Assembly (NCBI RefSeq): GCF_006175995.1 | Contig: NZ_VDMB01000005.1 | Coordinates: 35,296-99,295, forward strand | Origin: Desulfobotulus mexicanus | GTDB taxonomy: Bacteria; Desulfobacterota; Desulfobacteria; Desulfobacterales; ASO4-4 | Reading direction: 5' to 3' | Length of the DNA: 64,000 nt | Shown here: positions 1 through 8,742 of the stretch, piece after piece | How the letters are laid out: every line of letters begins with the position of its first letter | Position numbering within the stretch: the stretch's first letter is position 1 | Notes under the pieces: generated by a model | Seen by the model: only the letters and a program-made list of their open reading frames with translations | Told to the model about the DNA's origin: nothing | Databases searched by the model: none | Made by a program: the position numbers and the translations under genes

Positions 1-572
1 CCCTGAGGTGCAAACTGGGGAGGCTGTTGACCCGGCATGGGATAACCCTGGGGTGCAAACTGTGGAGGCTGCTGACCCGGCATGGGATAGCCCTGAGGTG
101 CAAACTGGGGAGGCTGCTGCCCCGGCATGGGATAGTCCTGGGGAGCATGGGCTACAGAAGGGGCTGGTTGTGCTGCAGCAGCATCGGCACAGCCAGTTCC
201 ATCTGCTGCCTTATCCGTCTGCTTACCATATCCACCCTGCTTTTCCCCACCCGTGGAATCTACAGAAGCCGCCATATCCGGATTACCGCCTTCTCCCCAG
301 GCATAACCGGCCTGGGTTTCATCCGGTGCCATGGGTGCCCCCTGATAGGGATTTGCTCCGGGAAGCTGTGAAGCGTAGTGGGGCTGGCCCATATCCGGGC
401 CGGGCTGGGCAGAGCCGGCTGCCATGGCTGCACCCTGCATGCCCACATCGGAAATCTGGCCAGTGGCATGTTCTGTTAAATGACCATGCCCCTGTCCTGA
501 ACTGCCGGATGGTGGCTGTGGCTGGGACGGAGGAGGATAAACCCCGCCCTTGCTGCTGTTGTGATGACTCAT
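1..572 (-). CDS. Pro/Gln/Gly-rich repeat protein (3' end outside window)
   Basis: At least 190 residues are visible, and the gene runs off the left edge. It starts at an ATG at 572 preceded by AAGGAG. The first 140 residues are rich in Gly, Pro, Gln, Ala and Ser and look disordered. From about residue 145 there are three visible copies of a 15-residue repeat containing YPMPGQQPPQFAPQ. I see no signal peptide or transmembrane segment and recognise no family. It lies 142 bp downstream of the P1B ATPase gene in the same direction, so it is probably part of the iron/metal cluster. A scaffold or surface-coating role is only a guess. The opposite strand is open through the same repeat, but its product has no sensible features. 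Confidence 0.7.
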   Translation of the reverse strand, partial: MSHHNSSKGGVYPPPSQPQPPSGSSGQGHGHLTEHATGQISDVGMQGAAMAAGSAQPGPDMGQPHYASQLPGANPYQGAPMAPDETQAGYAWGEGGNPDMAASVDSTGGEKQGGYGKQTDKAADGTGCADAAAAQPAPSVAHAPQDYPMPGQQPPQFAPQGYPMPGQQPPQFAPQGYPMPGQQPPQFAPQ

Positions 573-714
573 CTGTTCTTCTCCTTGCTTTAATGAGGGT
601 TGGAACATTGGAACAAAGGAATCCGGCCTTTAATTTGACACCTGAAACGGACTATCTGACATTGAAAGGAATGGGGAGTTGTGAAATACTGTTTTTTATG
701 GGCATTTTTGAGTA

Positions 715-2898
715 TTAATAGTTTTCTGATGCATTGCAAGATTTTTGAGCATCATTTTTATGGAAAGCCAGTAGTCTCGATGAGTTGGCAAGAACCCCAA
801 GGCTATGGCCCATATGTACAAGGCCTGCGGCTACAGGAGACAGAAGTCCCAGAGCTCCGAGGCTGACCCCCACAAGGTTGGAACCTGTGGCTATCCAGAA
901 GTTTTGTCGCACAATGCCAAGGGTCTGCTGACTTAGCCCGTAAACATCGGCCAGGGCATCCAGATCATCTGAAGCCAGCGCAATGTCTGCTGCTTCCACA
1001 GCAACCTCAGATCCGGCGGTTCCTATGGCAACACCCACATCCGCGGCGGTCAGGGCCAGAGCATCATTGATGCCATCCCCCACCACCATGGTTTTCCAAG
1101 ACTCCGCCATGGCTTTCTCTACAATCAGAGCTTTTTCTTCGGGCATGAGTGAGGCGTGGTATTCTTCTATGCCGAGACTTTCTGCCAGTTGCCTTGCGCT
1201 GTTTTCCTCATCTCCGGTGATGAGCACAATGCGACGCACCCCCATGGCCCGGAGGCGATTCAGCACCTGGCGTGCCTCAGGCCTCACCTGGGATGCAAAA
1301 CCCATGAGGCCTAATGGTTTTTTGTCCTGGAATACATGCAGCACCGTAAGTCCCTTGCTGCTCATGCGGTCAAATTCTGCTGTAAGCTGGCTGTTATGGG
1401 CATCAAACATGTTTAGGAGTTTGGCATTACCCACCAGCATTTCGCGCCCATTGATCACAGCTCTCATGCCCATGCCCAGATAATACTCGCAGACTTCATG
1501 GGGAAGGGAGGAGAGGCCCCTGCGCCGGGCTTCGGCCACCACAGCCTGGGCCAGAGGGTGATGGTTGTGGGTTTCCGTGGAACAGGCAAGGGTCAGAAGT
1601 TCATCCTCTTCAATGCCGGGAAGGGTGATTACCTCCTGCAGTACGGGTTCTGTTGTGGTGAGGGTGCCGGTTTTATCAAAAAAGACCAGATCGCATTTCC
1701 CGACTTCTTCCATATAACGCCCGCCTTTGACGAGGATGCGACTTTTTGCAGCCGCACTGATGGCCGCACTGATGGCCGTGGATGCGGCCAGCACGGTGGC
1801 GCAGGGACAGGCCATAACCAAAAGCACGGTAAAGGCCCGCCATGCACTGCCCGTGGTGATAAAGGTGACGGCCGTCACCCCCAGACCCACCTTCACCAGA
1901 TTGCCTGCCAGTCTGTCCGCAACACCTTCTATGGGAGCCCTGCTTTCCAATGCGCATTCCACCTTATGCATAACCCTTGCAAGGTAGGTGCTGTCCCCCA
2001 CAAATTCAGCCCTTACCTGAATAACCCCCTGACGTACAAAGGTGCCTGCATGGACTGTATCACCTTCTTTCCTGTGTACCTGCTCATCTCTGCCTGTGAT
2101 GGGAGCCTCATTGACCAGTGCCTGACCATGGACGATGACGCCATCCACGGAAATCTTTTCGCCTGTATGCAGTACAACAATATCGCCCACCTCCAGCTCC
2201 GATACATGGCGCTCCACCTCCACGCCGTCTATCAGAACAAAGGTATGATGGGAGGTGATATCCAGAATGGAAGCAATGCTTTTCCGTGATCGTTCAGCTA
2301 TCCATGCGGAAAGAAGTTCCGCTCCGGAATTGATCCATAGAATTTCCAGAGCTGTCATGGCCTCGCCCGCAGCAATGGCTGCCGTGCTTCCTGCGGCAAG
2401 GAATCCGTCCAGAGTAAACTTTCGCTCACGGCTGCGTTTCAGGGCGGACCTTATAAGAGGTGCTGTTAGGGCAAAGGTGACAATCCCCAGAGGGCTGAAG
2501 GCGGTCTGCAGGGTAGCTGTTTTAAAAATGGCATTGCGCAGAAGCACTCCTCCCATTACCACGGATATGGCGGCAAAGCGGCTGAATGCCTTACGAACGG
2601 CATGTTCTTCCACGCATACACATTCTGGATTATCATCCGCCGGATTTTTAAGGGGAGTTACTCCATCCATGCCAAAAAAATGGTTCAGAAATTCAAGAAG
2701 ATCCTCTCTGGACAGCTTGTTTTTATCATAAAACAGAACAAGGCTGGCGCATCCGGGATTGATGCGAAGCCAGAGAAGCCCTTCCAGGTTTTCCGATCTT
2801 TCCTTCAGCTTCTTTTCCGTCTCTGTCTGCCGGAGTGACAGGGCACGAATACGAAGACGACCTGGAATATCATGGCGGACGGCAAATTTTTTTTTCAT
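715..2898 (-). CDS. P1B-type heavy-metal ATPase, FezB-like
   Basis: A 727-residue membrane ATPase that should move a transition metal, most likely iron, using ATP. Visible motifs are the transmembrane metal site ACPCAT, the phosphorylation site DKTGT, the HP motif in HNHHPLAQA, TGD, and GDGIND near the C-terminus. It lacks a CxxC heavy-metal-binding domain at the N-terminus and instead begins with RHDIPGRLRIR. As I recall, an Arg-rich N-terminus of this kind marks the P1B-6 ATPases (FezB) that build iron-storing ferrosomes. The start at 2898 is chosen because AGGGGA lies 7 bases upstream; an in-frame ATG at 2934 has no ribosome site. It is in line with feoAB and a NikM-like gene. The class is certain; iron and ferrosome function are inferred. 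Confidence 0.92.
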   Translation of the reverse strand: MKKKFAVRHDIPGRLRIRALSLRQTETEKKLKERSENLEGLLWLRINPGCASLVLFYDKNKLSREDLLEFLNHFFGMDGVTPLKNPADDNPECVCVEEHAVRKAFSRFAAISVVMGGVLLRNAIFKTATLQTAFSPLGIVTFALTAPLIRSALKRSRERKFTLDGFLAAGSTAAIAAGEAMTALEILWINSGAELLSAWIAERSRKSIASILDITSHHTFVLIDGVEVERHVSELEVGDIVVLHTGEKISVDGVIVHGQALVNEAPITGRDEQVHRKEGDTVHAGTFVRQGVIQVRAEFVGDSTYLARVMHKVECALESRAPIEGVADRLAGNLVKVGLGVTAVTFITTGSAWRAFTVLLVMACPCATVLAASTAISAAISAAAKSRILVKGGRYMEEVGKCDLVFFDKTGTLTTTEPVLQEVITLPGIEEDELLTLACSTETHNHHPLAQAVVAEARRRGLSSLPHEVCEYYLGMGMRAVINGREMLVGNAKLLNMFDAHNSQLTAEFDRMSSKGLTVLHVFQDKKPLGLMGFASQVRPEARQVLNRLRAMGVRRIVLITGDEENSARQLAESLGIEEYHASLMPEEKALIVEKAMAESWKTMVVGDGINDALALTAADVGVAIGTAGSEVAVEAADIALASDDLDALADVYGLSQQTLGIVRQNFWIATGSNLVGVSLGALGLLSPVAAGLVHMGHSLGVLANSSRLLAFHKNDAQKSCNASENY

Positions 2899-2993
2899 GA
2901 CTTTTCCCCTGAGAAAAGAAATGGCAGAACGCATACAGGGCAGACCTGATCTGGCTGCCCTGTATGTAAAAGAATATCGTTTACTCTAAATGA

Positions 2994-3812
2994 TTATTTG
3001 ATATCTGTCACCTGAATCCAGAGGACAGCTTCTTTTACCATATCAATATCATTGTATTCGGTCTCAATGAGGTCCGGCACAGCAATGCCCCACCAGCCTG
3101 CCTTGGGAAGGCCTATGGTGAATTCACCGTTGGCGTTGGCCCGAATACCCATGGCTTCAAATGCCGGATGGGGAGCCTTGATTCCGGGGCGCTTTTTAAA
3201 AGCATTTCTCCGCATATCCGGCTCATGGTTCAGATACTCAATTTCCAGTTGTGCATGGGGAACCGGCTCTCCATTGGCCATAACCACACCACGGAAAACT
3301 CCACCTGTCCAGTTGGCATAGGGCTTGTCAAGGGGAACAATTTCAACGGGAAGGCCTACGGGCTCGTGCCAGTTGCCGGGAACTCCACCAACATTCATGA
3401 TCATTTTGGTGTACTGCTGAATATACTCGTCATCGCCTTCAAGGTAGGGAGAAGGAACAAGAACAAAGACATAGTCTCCCATGGAGCGCATTACCCGGGA
3501 AGGAATTTTTGCTTCATAGGCTTTGCCTTCATTTCCGAGACTTTTCCAGGATATTTCATGGAGAAACTCTTTAAGGTCTGTTTTCCGTGCTTCTCCTTCT
3601 TCTCCCCTCTGATGAATCACATAAAATTCCTGCACAGGCTCCATGTCCATGGTGTGATCCGCATCAAAGGGATGGGTAAACACCAGTTTAAGATTCAACT
3701 CCCCTCCCGTTTCCAGAGCACTCTGGGGAGTGTAAATCATCTGGAAGTGGGCAAGGGCGGATGCTGCAGAGAAAAGGGTGATCAGGCCGGCAAGTATAAA
3801 TCCTTTTTTCAT
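2994..3812 (-). CDS. DUF4198 / NikM-like periplasmic protein
   Basis: 272 residues with a clear signal peptide (MKKGFILAGL start, Ala-rich, cut near SALAHF). The mature protein begins with a His, and the body looks like the DUF4198 family (periplasmic proteins linked to nickel or cobalt uptake, COG5266). Family members are beta-rich and often sit beside metal transporters. Here it lies between feoAB and the P1B ATPase, 95 bp upstream of the ATPase gene, which suggests periplasmic metal handling. The substrate cannot be read from the sequence. Confidence 0.75.
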   Translation of the reverse strand: MKKGFILAGLITLFSAASALAHFQMIYTPQSALETGGELNLKLVFTHPFDADHTMDMEPVQEFYVIHQRGEEGEARKTDLKEFLHEISWKSLGNEGKAYEAKIPSRVMRSMGDYVFVLVPSPYLEGDDEYIQQYTKMIMNVGGVPGNWHEPVGLPVEIVPLDKPYANWTGGVFRGVVMANGEPVPHAQLEIEYLNHEPDMRRNAFKKRPGIKAPHPAFEAMGIRANANGEFTIGLPKAGWWGIAVPDLIETEYNDIDMVKEAVLWIQVTDIK

Positions 3813-3898
3813 CTGTCGTCCTTCTGATTTATCGGTTTAAAAAATTAGGGGGTAATAAAAATGGCTGCGGCATTATGGACGCAGACATGGTGAACACA

Positions 3899-4222
3899 TT
3901 ACTCAAAAATCTGTGAGCCGGGAATTTCAATGCTGTGCCCTTCACCGCCGTCAAAGGTTACAGAATAGTTTCCCTTGGGTTTTTCAAATTCAACATCACT
4001 GGTACGGGACAAGACCAGCCGTTGAATTTCTTCACCCTTTCCGTTTTTTACTATGACAGGGACCCCTGCTGCTGTGGAACCATCGGAAAATCCACCTTCG
4101 CAGTAAATAGTTCCGTCTGCGTTATCAAAGCAGGAAAAAAGAGGGGTATGGGCCATAGCCGTCAGGGGCAGGGTCATAAAACCAATTACCATAGGTACTG
4201 CAAGAAACTTTGCAAACTTCAT
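3899..4222 (-). CDS. small exported protein in the iron cluster
   Basis: 107 residues with a signal peptide ending near AMAHTP. The mature part is about 80 residues, contains two Cys (SCF and YCE), and has a pattern like a small beta-sandwich or carboxypeptidase-regulatory fold (VPVIVKNGKGEEIQ, GNYSVTFDGG). Like the DUF4198 protein next to it, the mature end begins with a His after the cleavage site. The start at 4222 is set by GGAGG five bases upstream; the ATG 12 bases earlier lacks one. I do not recognise a named family. It is probably a periplasmic partner of the metal genes around it. Confidence 0.7.
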   Translation of the reverse strand: MKFAKFLAVPMVIGFMTLPLTAMAHTPLFSCFDNADGTIYCEGGFSDGSTAAGVPVIVKNGKGEEIQRLVLSRTSDVEFEKPKGNYSVTFDGGEGHSIEIPGSQIFE

Positions 4223-4338
4223 AAAAACCTCCATAGAGTTTATTGAAATTCAAAATAGCATTGTCATGTCTTATTTCTTTCCGCATGCCAAAGAAACAGG
4301 CCGCAGCATTAGCATTTCCTTACAGAAACTATAATCTT

Positions 4339-4557
4339 TTAATTTTTATCCATATTTTTCCCCTCAGATTCGTCTGCTTTTTCCTGATCCGTATTTTTTT
4401 CCGGACAGATGATTCCCAGTTTTTCCGCTGTGCATGAAGCATTCTGTGCGGAAGGACAGGAGTCACAGGAGCAGCCCTTTTTTCTGAAAAAAAGATGCCA
4501 GAGATAAAACACAGCCCAGGCTACAATAACTGTGAGAATAAAGTATTCCAGAAACAT
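4339..4557 (-). CDS. FeoB-associated Cys-rich membrane protein
   Basis: 72 residues: one N-terminal transmembrane helix (residues 2-24), a basic RKKG, then a cytoplasmic Cys cluster CSCDSC followed by two more Cys and an acidic-basic tail. This matches the FeoB_associated family, small proteins encoded next to feoB and thought to act with the ferrous iron channel. Its ribosome site GGAGG lies inside the last codons of feoB, and its ATG follows the feoB stop by two bases, so the two are translationally linked. Confidence 0.88.
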   Translation of the reverse strand: MFLEYFILTVIVAWAVFYLWHLFFRKKGCSCDSCPSAQNASCTAEKLGIICPEKNTDQEKADESEGKNMDKN

Positions 4558-4559
4558 GG

Positions 4560-7079
4560 CTAGAGACCTCCTGTTTTGGCAGCTCTTTCAAGCTGTTCAG
4601 CCTTCCATGCAGGGTCCTTTACAAAGGAAAGACCTATGGCTGTGGCAAGGGCTATGAAATAAAATCCTGCCATGGCCTGTATACCGCTTAAAGAGAGAGC
4701 CGAGCCGATGGTAAAGACTGCACTTGCCATGGCAAGACCAAAAGCCGTGGGAAAAACAATGGCAAAAACCATCCATTTATAGGAACCAGTCTGCACCTTG
4801 ATCATGATGGTGGCGGCAAGGCATGGTGGATACAGGGCAAAGAAAATAATCAGGGCAAGGGCATGGAGGGGGGTACTGCCGAAATTCTTTGCTTCCCTGT
4901 CCATGCGTTCCTCAAGGGAGATATTTTCATCGGCACCATCTTGAAAAAGAACGCCAAGGGTGGCAACGCTGGACTCCCTTGCTGCAAAGGAGCTTATCAG
5001 AGCCACATTGATTTTCCAGTCAAAGCCTGCAAACTGGGTAACTGGTTCCAGTGCCCTGCCAAGCCTGCCAAAGTAGCTGTACACAATTGTGTCTTCCCGT
5101 ATGGCTGCCCTGAGGTCAGCCCGTTCTGCGGAAAGGTCACGCATGGCCCGGTTGATGGTCCGTGCTTCCCTGCTTCTGGGACGGAGCAGAGGAAAAATCT
5201 CCGGATGTTTTTCTTCGTAACGCAGATCCACGGCTGTGGATGCTTCCTGGCTGGAGGCTGCCATCTTGGCATCCCTGTAGGTATTGGCTGTATTGAGAAG
5301 GCTAAGTACCTGACTTTCTTTTTCCAGCAATGGGGCAAACTCCGTACCCTGGACAGCTTCCTGAAAATCCGCCAGTGCTGCCGTCATTTGTCCCTCATAT
5401 TCAGTCATGCGCTCTTCGGGAAGACCCGGAAACTGCAGCAGCACATAAACCACCACCGCAACTGCAATGACAATGGTTCCGACTTTTTTAATGTACTCCC
5501 AGGTGCGGTCAAAGGCCCTTCGCAGCACGCCTGTAATTGTAGGCAGATGGTAGTTTGGCATTTCCATGACAAAGGGAGCTGTCTCCTGCCCCCTCAGTAT
5601 GGTCATAGTAAGGAGCTTTGCCACAATCATGGCCATGATGATGGTGATGGTGGAAATAAAAAGCATGACCCAGGACTGATATGCCGCAAAATAGATATTC
5701 ACCAGAAGGGCATAAAGGGGAATTTTTGCCAGACAGTTCATATAGGGCACGGTGAGAATGGTGGCCATGCGGGAGCGCTCATCGGGAATGCCCTTGGTGG
5801 CCATTATGCCGGGTACGGCACAGCCTCCTGTGAAAACGCCACCCAGAATAAAGGGAAGTGTGGACTGACCGTGGAGCCCGAAACTCTGAAAAATCCTGTC
5901 CAGAATAAAGGCAATACGGGCCATGTAACCGGAATCTTCCAGTATGGCGATCAGGGCAAAAAGAATCAGAAAAATGGGAACATAGTTTAAAAGGGTGTTC
6001 ACACTGTCCATCATCCAGAGGGGCAGAGATCGTATAATGGTGTCGCTGAGCATACCGGGATCAGGAAGAAATCCTGCCAGAGCTCCCCGGACCCATGCCA
6101 GGGCAGGCCAGGTGATGGCCGTCAGTTTGTATCCCTGCACAATGGAAAGCTCGTAGATCATGTAGACGGTGAAAACCAGAAAAAATGGTGCAAAGCCCCT
6201 GTGCAGAAGAATACGGTCTATTTTTTCTGATTTACGAACTCTACCTCTTTCTGTGAATTCTACGCATTCATCCACAATGGATACGGCCAGCTTGTCCCTG
6301 CAGGCCACAATGTGATCCGCTGGTGAAACTCCCTCTTTTTCAAAGAAAGAATCAATGGCGCTGTTCACTTTTTCCAGCACAAGTTCAGAATTTTCATGGA
6401 ATTTTTCCAGCAGCCTTATGGCTTCCGCATCCTTTTCCAGAAGCTTTACCGTCAGCCAGCGCAAAGGAACCATACGCTCCAGGGCAAGGGATGCCCCCAG
6501 AAGGCTATGGATTTCCTCTATGGAATTTTCCAGAGAGTCGTAATGAATACGAAGTTTTTCTGCGTTTTTGGTGGTTTTTGCCGTCTCCCGTATGGCCTGC
6601 CTCAGTTCATTGCGGCCTTTGCCCTTGCGTCCAACCGTGGGCACCACGGGAATCCCCAGTCTGGCGGACAGCTTCATGGCATCTACCCGCTGGCCATTGG
6701 CTTCGGCCACATCCACCATATTAAGGGCCATGACCACGGGAAAATTCATTTCCAGTACCTGAAAGGTAAAGTAAAGGCCCCTGCGCAGACTGGATGCATC
6801 AATGACATTGACTATGGCTTCGGGTTTTTCCTGCAGCAGAAAGTCCCTGGCAACCCGCTCTTCAAGGGAAAAGGAGGTCAGGCTGTAGGTGCCAGGCAAA
6901 TCCACAACCTCCACCCTGCCCTCTTTGTCCTTGTAGCTGCCCACCTTTTTATCCACAGTTACACCGGGATAATTGGCTATGTGCTGATTGGCCCCGGTAA
7001 GCATATTGAATGTGGTGGACTTACCGGCATTCTGCTGACCGGCCAGACCAATTATGATGTTGCTTGCTGTGGATGACAT
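4560..7079 (-). CDS. feoB: ferrous iron transport protein B
   Basis: 839 residues. The N-terminal G domain shows the P-loop NAGKST, DLPGTYSL (G3) and NMVD (G4). A helical linker is followed by the membrane part with the paired gate regions (LPFILGGVFTGGCAVPGIM and later segments). Near residues 560-660 a soluble helical insertion separates the two gate halves. It carries Fe2+ across the inner membrane with GTP-dependent control. AAAGG precedes the ATG. It follows feoA by 70 bp and is followed by the Cys-rich partner with a 2-bp gap. It is at the long end for the family but intact. Confidence 0.97.
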   Translation of the reverse strand: MSSTASNIIIGLAGQQNAGKSTTFNMLTGANQHIANYPGVTVDKKVGSYKDKEGRVEVVDLPGTYSLTSFSLEERVARDFLLQEKPEAIVNVIDASSLRRGLYFTFQVLEMNFPVVMALNMVDVAEANGQRVDAMKLSARLGIPVVPTVGRKGKGRNELRQAIRETAKTTKNAEKLRIHYDSLENSIEEIHSLLGASLALERMVPLRWLTVKLLEKDAEAIRLLEKFHENSELVLEKVNSAIDSFFEKEGVSPADHIVACRDKLAVSIVDECVEFTERGRVRKSEKIDRILLHRGFAPFFLVFTVYMIYELSIVQGYKLTAITWPALAWVRGALAGFLPDPGMLSDTIIRSLPLWMMDSVNTLLNYVPIFLILFALIAILEDSGYMARIAFILDRIFQSFGLHGQSTLPFILGGVFTGGCAVPGIMATKGIPDERSRMATILTVPYMNCLAKIPLYALLVNIYFAAYQSWVMLFISTITIIMAMIVAKLLTMTILRGQETAPFVMEMPNYHLPTITGVLRRAFDRTWEYIKKVGTIVIAVAVVVYVLLQFPGLPEERMTEYEGQMTAALADFQEAVQGTEFAPLLEKESQVLSLLNTANTYRDAKMAASSQEASTAVDLRYEEKHPEIFPLLRPRSREARTINRAMRDLSAERADLRAAIREDTIVYSYFGRLGRALEPVTQFAGFDWKINVALISSFAARESSVATLGVLFQDGADENISLEERMDREAKNFGSTPLHALALIIFFALYPPCLAATIMIKVQTGSYKWMVFAIVFPTAFGLAMASAVFTIGSALSLSGIQAMAGFYFIALATAIGLSFVKDPAWKAEQLERAAKTGGL

Positions 7080-7149
7080 ACTGACCTTTTGAGAGGGTTG
7101 CCTTAAGCTTTATAAAAAATTCTGACTGTAAACCGTCAGAAAACAGAAA

Positions 7150-7464
7150 CTAAATATTTTCCACCTCAATAAGGGCTGCTTCCCGCTTTCGCAGGGTCAC
7201 ATAATAATCCCCCACCCGCAATTCCAGGGGATCTCCCAGGGTGGCACAGCGCACCATCTCCACTTCCATGTTGGGAACAAAACCAAGATCCATAAGGCGC
7301 TGACGTACGGCACCAACGGACTGATGTCCCCTTATGCGGCAGCGGCATCCCTTTCCCACCTCTGTAAGAACCTTGCAGTCAGGGGGACAGACAACATTAT
7401 CAGAATGACTGATGCTGCATGTACTGCAGTTTTTGTTCTTTTTTCTGCGCATGCGGTAGAACAT
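7150..7464 (-). CDS. feoA: ferrous iron transport protein A with Cys-rich N-terminus
   Basis: 104 residues. The C-terminal 75 are a typical SH3-like FeoA domain (RIRGHQSVGAVRQRLMDLGF, then the beta-strand-rich YYVTLRKREAALIEVENI). The first 30 residues are an added basic, Cys-rich stretch with CSTCS and CPPDC, which ordinary FeoA (about 75-80 residues) lacks. The start is supported by AAGGAG eight bases upstream, so the extension appears to be translated. FeoA acts on FeoB from the cytoplasm. First gene of the cluster; a promoter candidate lies about 145 bp upstream. Confidence 0.93.
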   Translation of the reverse strand: MFYRMRRKKNKNCSTCSISHSDNVVCPPDCKVLTEVGKGCRCRIRGHQSVGAVRQRLMDLGFVPNMEVEMVRCATLGDPLELRVGDYYVTLRKREAALIEVENI

Positions 7465-7607
7465 TTGGTCTTCTCCTTATAATTTTCGGAAGCCGAAGAC
7501 AGGCTGCATGTTTTTTGGCCGGACCCACATTTTACAGGGCTTTTTTTGTAAGCCAAAGAAGTTCATTCGGGCAGTTTTTATTTTTGCCCAAGACAAACAC
7601 GTTCAAG

Positions 7608-7636
7608 AAACTAATTTGCCAGGAGGGCTTTGTCAA
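7608..7636 (-). promoter_or_regulatory. candidate sigma-70 promoter for feoA
   Basis: On the minus strand TTGACA (7636-7631), a 17-base spacer and TAGTTT (7613-7608). The -35 is perfect and the -10 matches three of six, including TA at the start and the final T. It points at feoA with a 5' leader of roughly 135 bases. A small inverted repeat, TTCGG/CCGAA, lies just upstream of the feoA ribosome site. No clear Fur box was recognised. Confidence 0.45.
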
Positions 7637-7713
7637 GGTTTTTTGGTATTAATAGATGTTTTTTCGTGGGCCGAAAATCTGGCGGCATTTGATGAAAAAA
7701 CACTATGGATGTA

Positions 7714-7743
7714 TTCCGGGGCCTTTCTTATAAAGCCCCGGAA
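7714..7743 (-). terminator. hairpin after the radical SAM gene
   Basis: A 9-bp perfect stem (TTCCGGGGC / GCCCCGGAA) with a 12-base loop begins four bases after the radical SAM gene stop. The T-rich stretch follows only after about 15 bases, so it is an imperfect intrinsic terminator. Confidence 0.55.
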
Positions 7744-7746
7744 AGA

Positions 7747-8742
7747 TTATGGCAGGATTTCTTCCTTTAAGAGACAGCAGGCAATGCGGCAGGAAGGTTT
7801 ACCTTCTTTTTCATATTCAAGGTTTCCCGGCTGCACAAGGCGGTTCATGACACAGCCTTCCGGGATATTCAGCTCAAAAAAATGTCCTTCATGGAGGGGG
7901 GGGCTTTCAATGAGTCTGTTTTCCTTTATTTCAAAGGCATGGATGGGATAATCCTCACAGAGGGGGCATCGGTAGACCCGTCCGTTGGGAAAAACAAAAA
8001 AATTATCCGCTACAAGGCCTGCACATTCAAAGGGATCTTCAGGCCCGAGAAACACCTTTGGCCAGGTAACGCCGATACCAAGGGAGGCGACTTCCTTTGC
8101 CACCTCAGGCACCAGAGAGGTCCAGGTATGCCGGTTTACCTGTTTCTGGCCGGGATCCTGAAGGGAATTGCCTCGCATGCCAAGAACCTGAATAAAAAAA
8201 CGGGAAATTCCAAGGTCTTTGAGAAGAAGGGGCATTTTTTCCAGTTCATGGATATTTTCTTCGCTCACCGTGTAGATGAGGCTGGTGGCAAAACCTTTTT
8301 CAGCAGCTTTTCTGGCATTTTTTGTACAGATCTCAAAAACCCCTTGACCCCGTATGGCATCACAGACAGGGGCGGTGGCACCATCTAAGCTGAAACTGAA
8401 AAAATCCACTTCTTCAGGACTTACTTTTTCCAGAATATCGTGAAAAAGATAGCCATTGGTATCTATGGTGACAGAGGCGTAGCCCATTCTTTTTGCAGTT
8501 TTTACGGCACGGCTCAGTTCCGGATGCAGGGTTGGTTCTCCTCCCAGAAAAATAACGTTGGCTGTTTTTTGTCTCTCGGCAAAAAGAGCAAGCCAGCTTT
8601 CAATGCTTTCCATGGAAAGGGTCCGGTTTCCATGCTGATCCTTACGGATGTAACAATGACGGCACTTCAGGTTGCAGGCTGTGAGGATATGAAAAAAAAG
8701 ATTGGTGGCATGGGGCTGAAAAGCAACGGTATTCTGTTTCAT
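7747..8742 (-). CDS. radical SAM protein with Cys-rich C-terminus
   Basis: 331 residues. CNLKCRHC near residue 23 is the CxxxCxxC site for the SAM-binding 4Fe-4S cluster, followed by GGEPTLHP, a standard radical SAM glycine motif. The C-terminal third has several more Cys (ECAGL, CPLCEDY, GCVM, CRIACC), suggesting a SPASM-like region with one or two auxiliary clusters. The substrate is unknown. Its ATG overlaps the stop of the upstream cyclic-nucleotide-binding gene as ATGA, so the two are translationally coupled. Confidence 0.85.
   Translation of the reverse strand: MKQNTVAFQPHATNLFFHILTACNLKCRHCYIRKDQHGNRTLSMESIESWLALFAERQKTANVIFLGGEPTLHPELSRAVKTAKRMGYASVTIDTNGYLFHDILEKVSPEEVDFFSFSLDGATAPVCDAIRGQGVFEICTKNARKAAEKGFATSLIYTVSEENIHELEKMPLLLKDLGISRFFIQVLGMRGNSLQDPGQKQVNRHTWTSLVPEVAKEVASLGIGVTWPKVFLGPEDPFECAGLVADNFFVFPNGRVYRCPLCEDYPIHAFEIKENRLIESPPLHEGHFFELNIPEGCVMNRLVQPGNLEYEKEGKPSCRIACCLLKEEILP

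Noticed and set aside
8-718. Long plus-strand reading frame over the Pro/Gln repeat region
   Set aside because: It is the antisense of the repeat gene; the minus frame has a ribosome site, runs in line with the cluster and makes a sensible repeat.
4863-5990. Plus-strand frame opposite feoB
   Set aside because: Antisense to a full-length, well-supported feoB; product is Cys/His/Gly-rich without domains.
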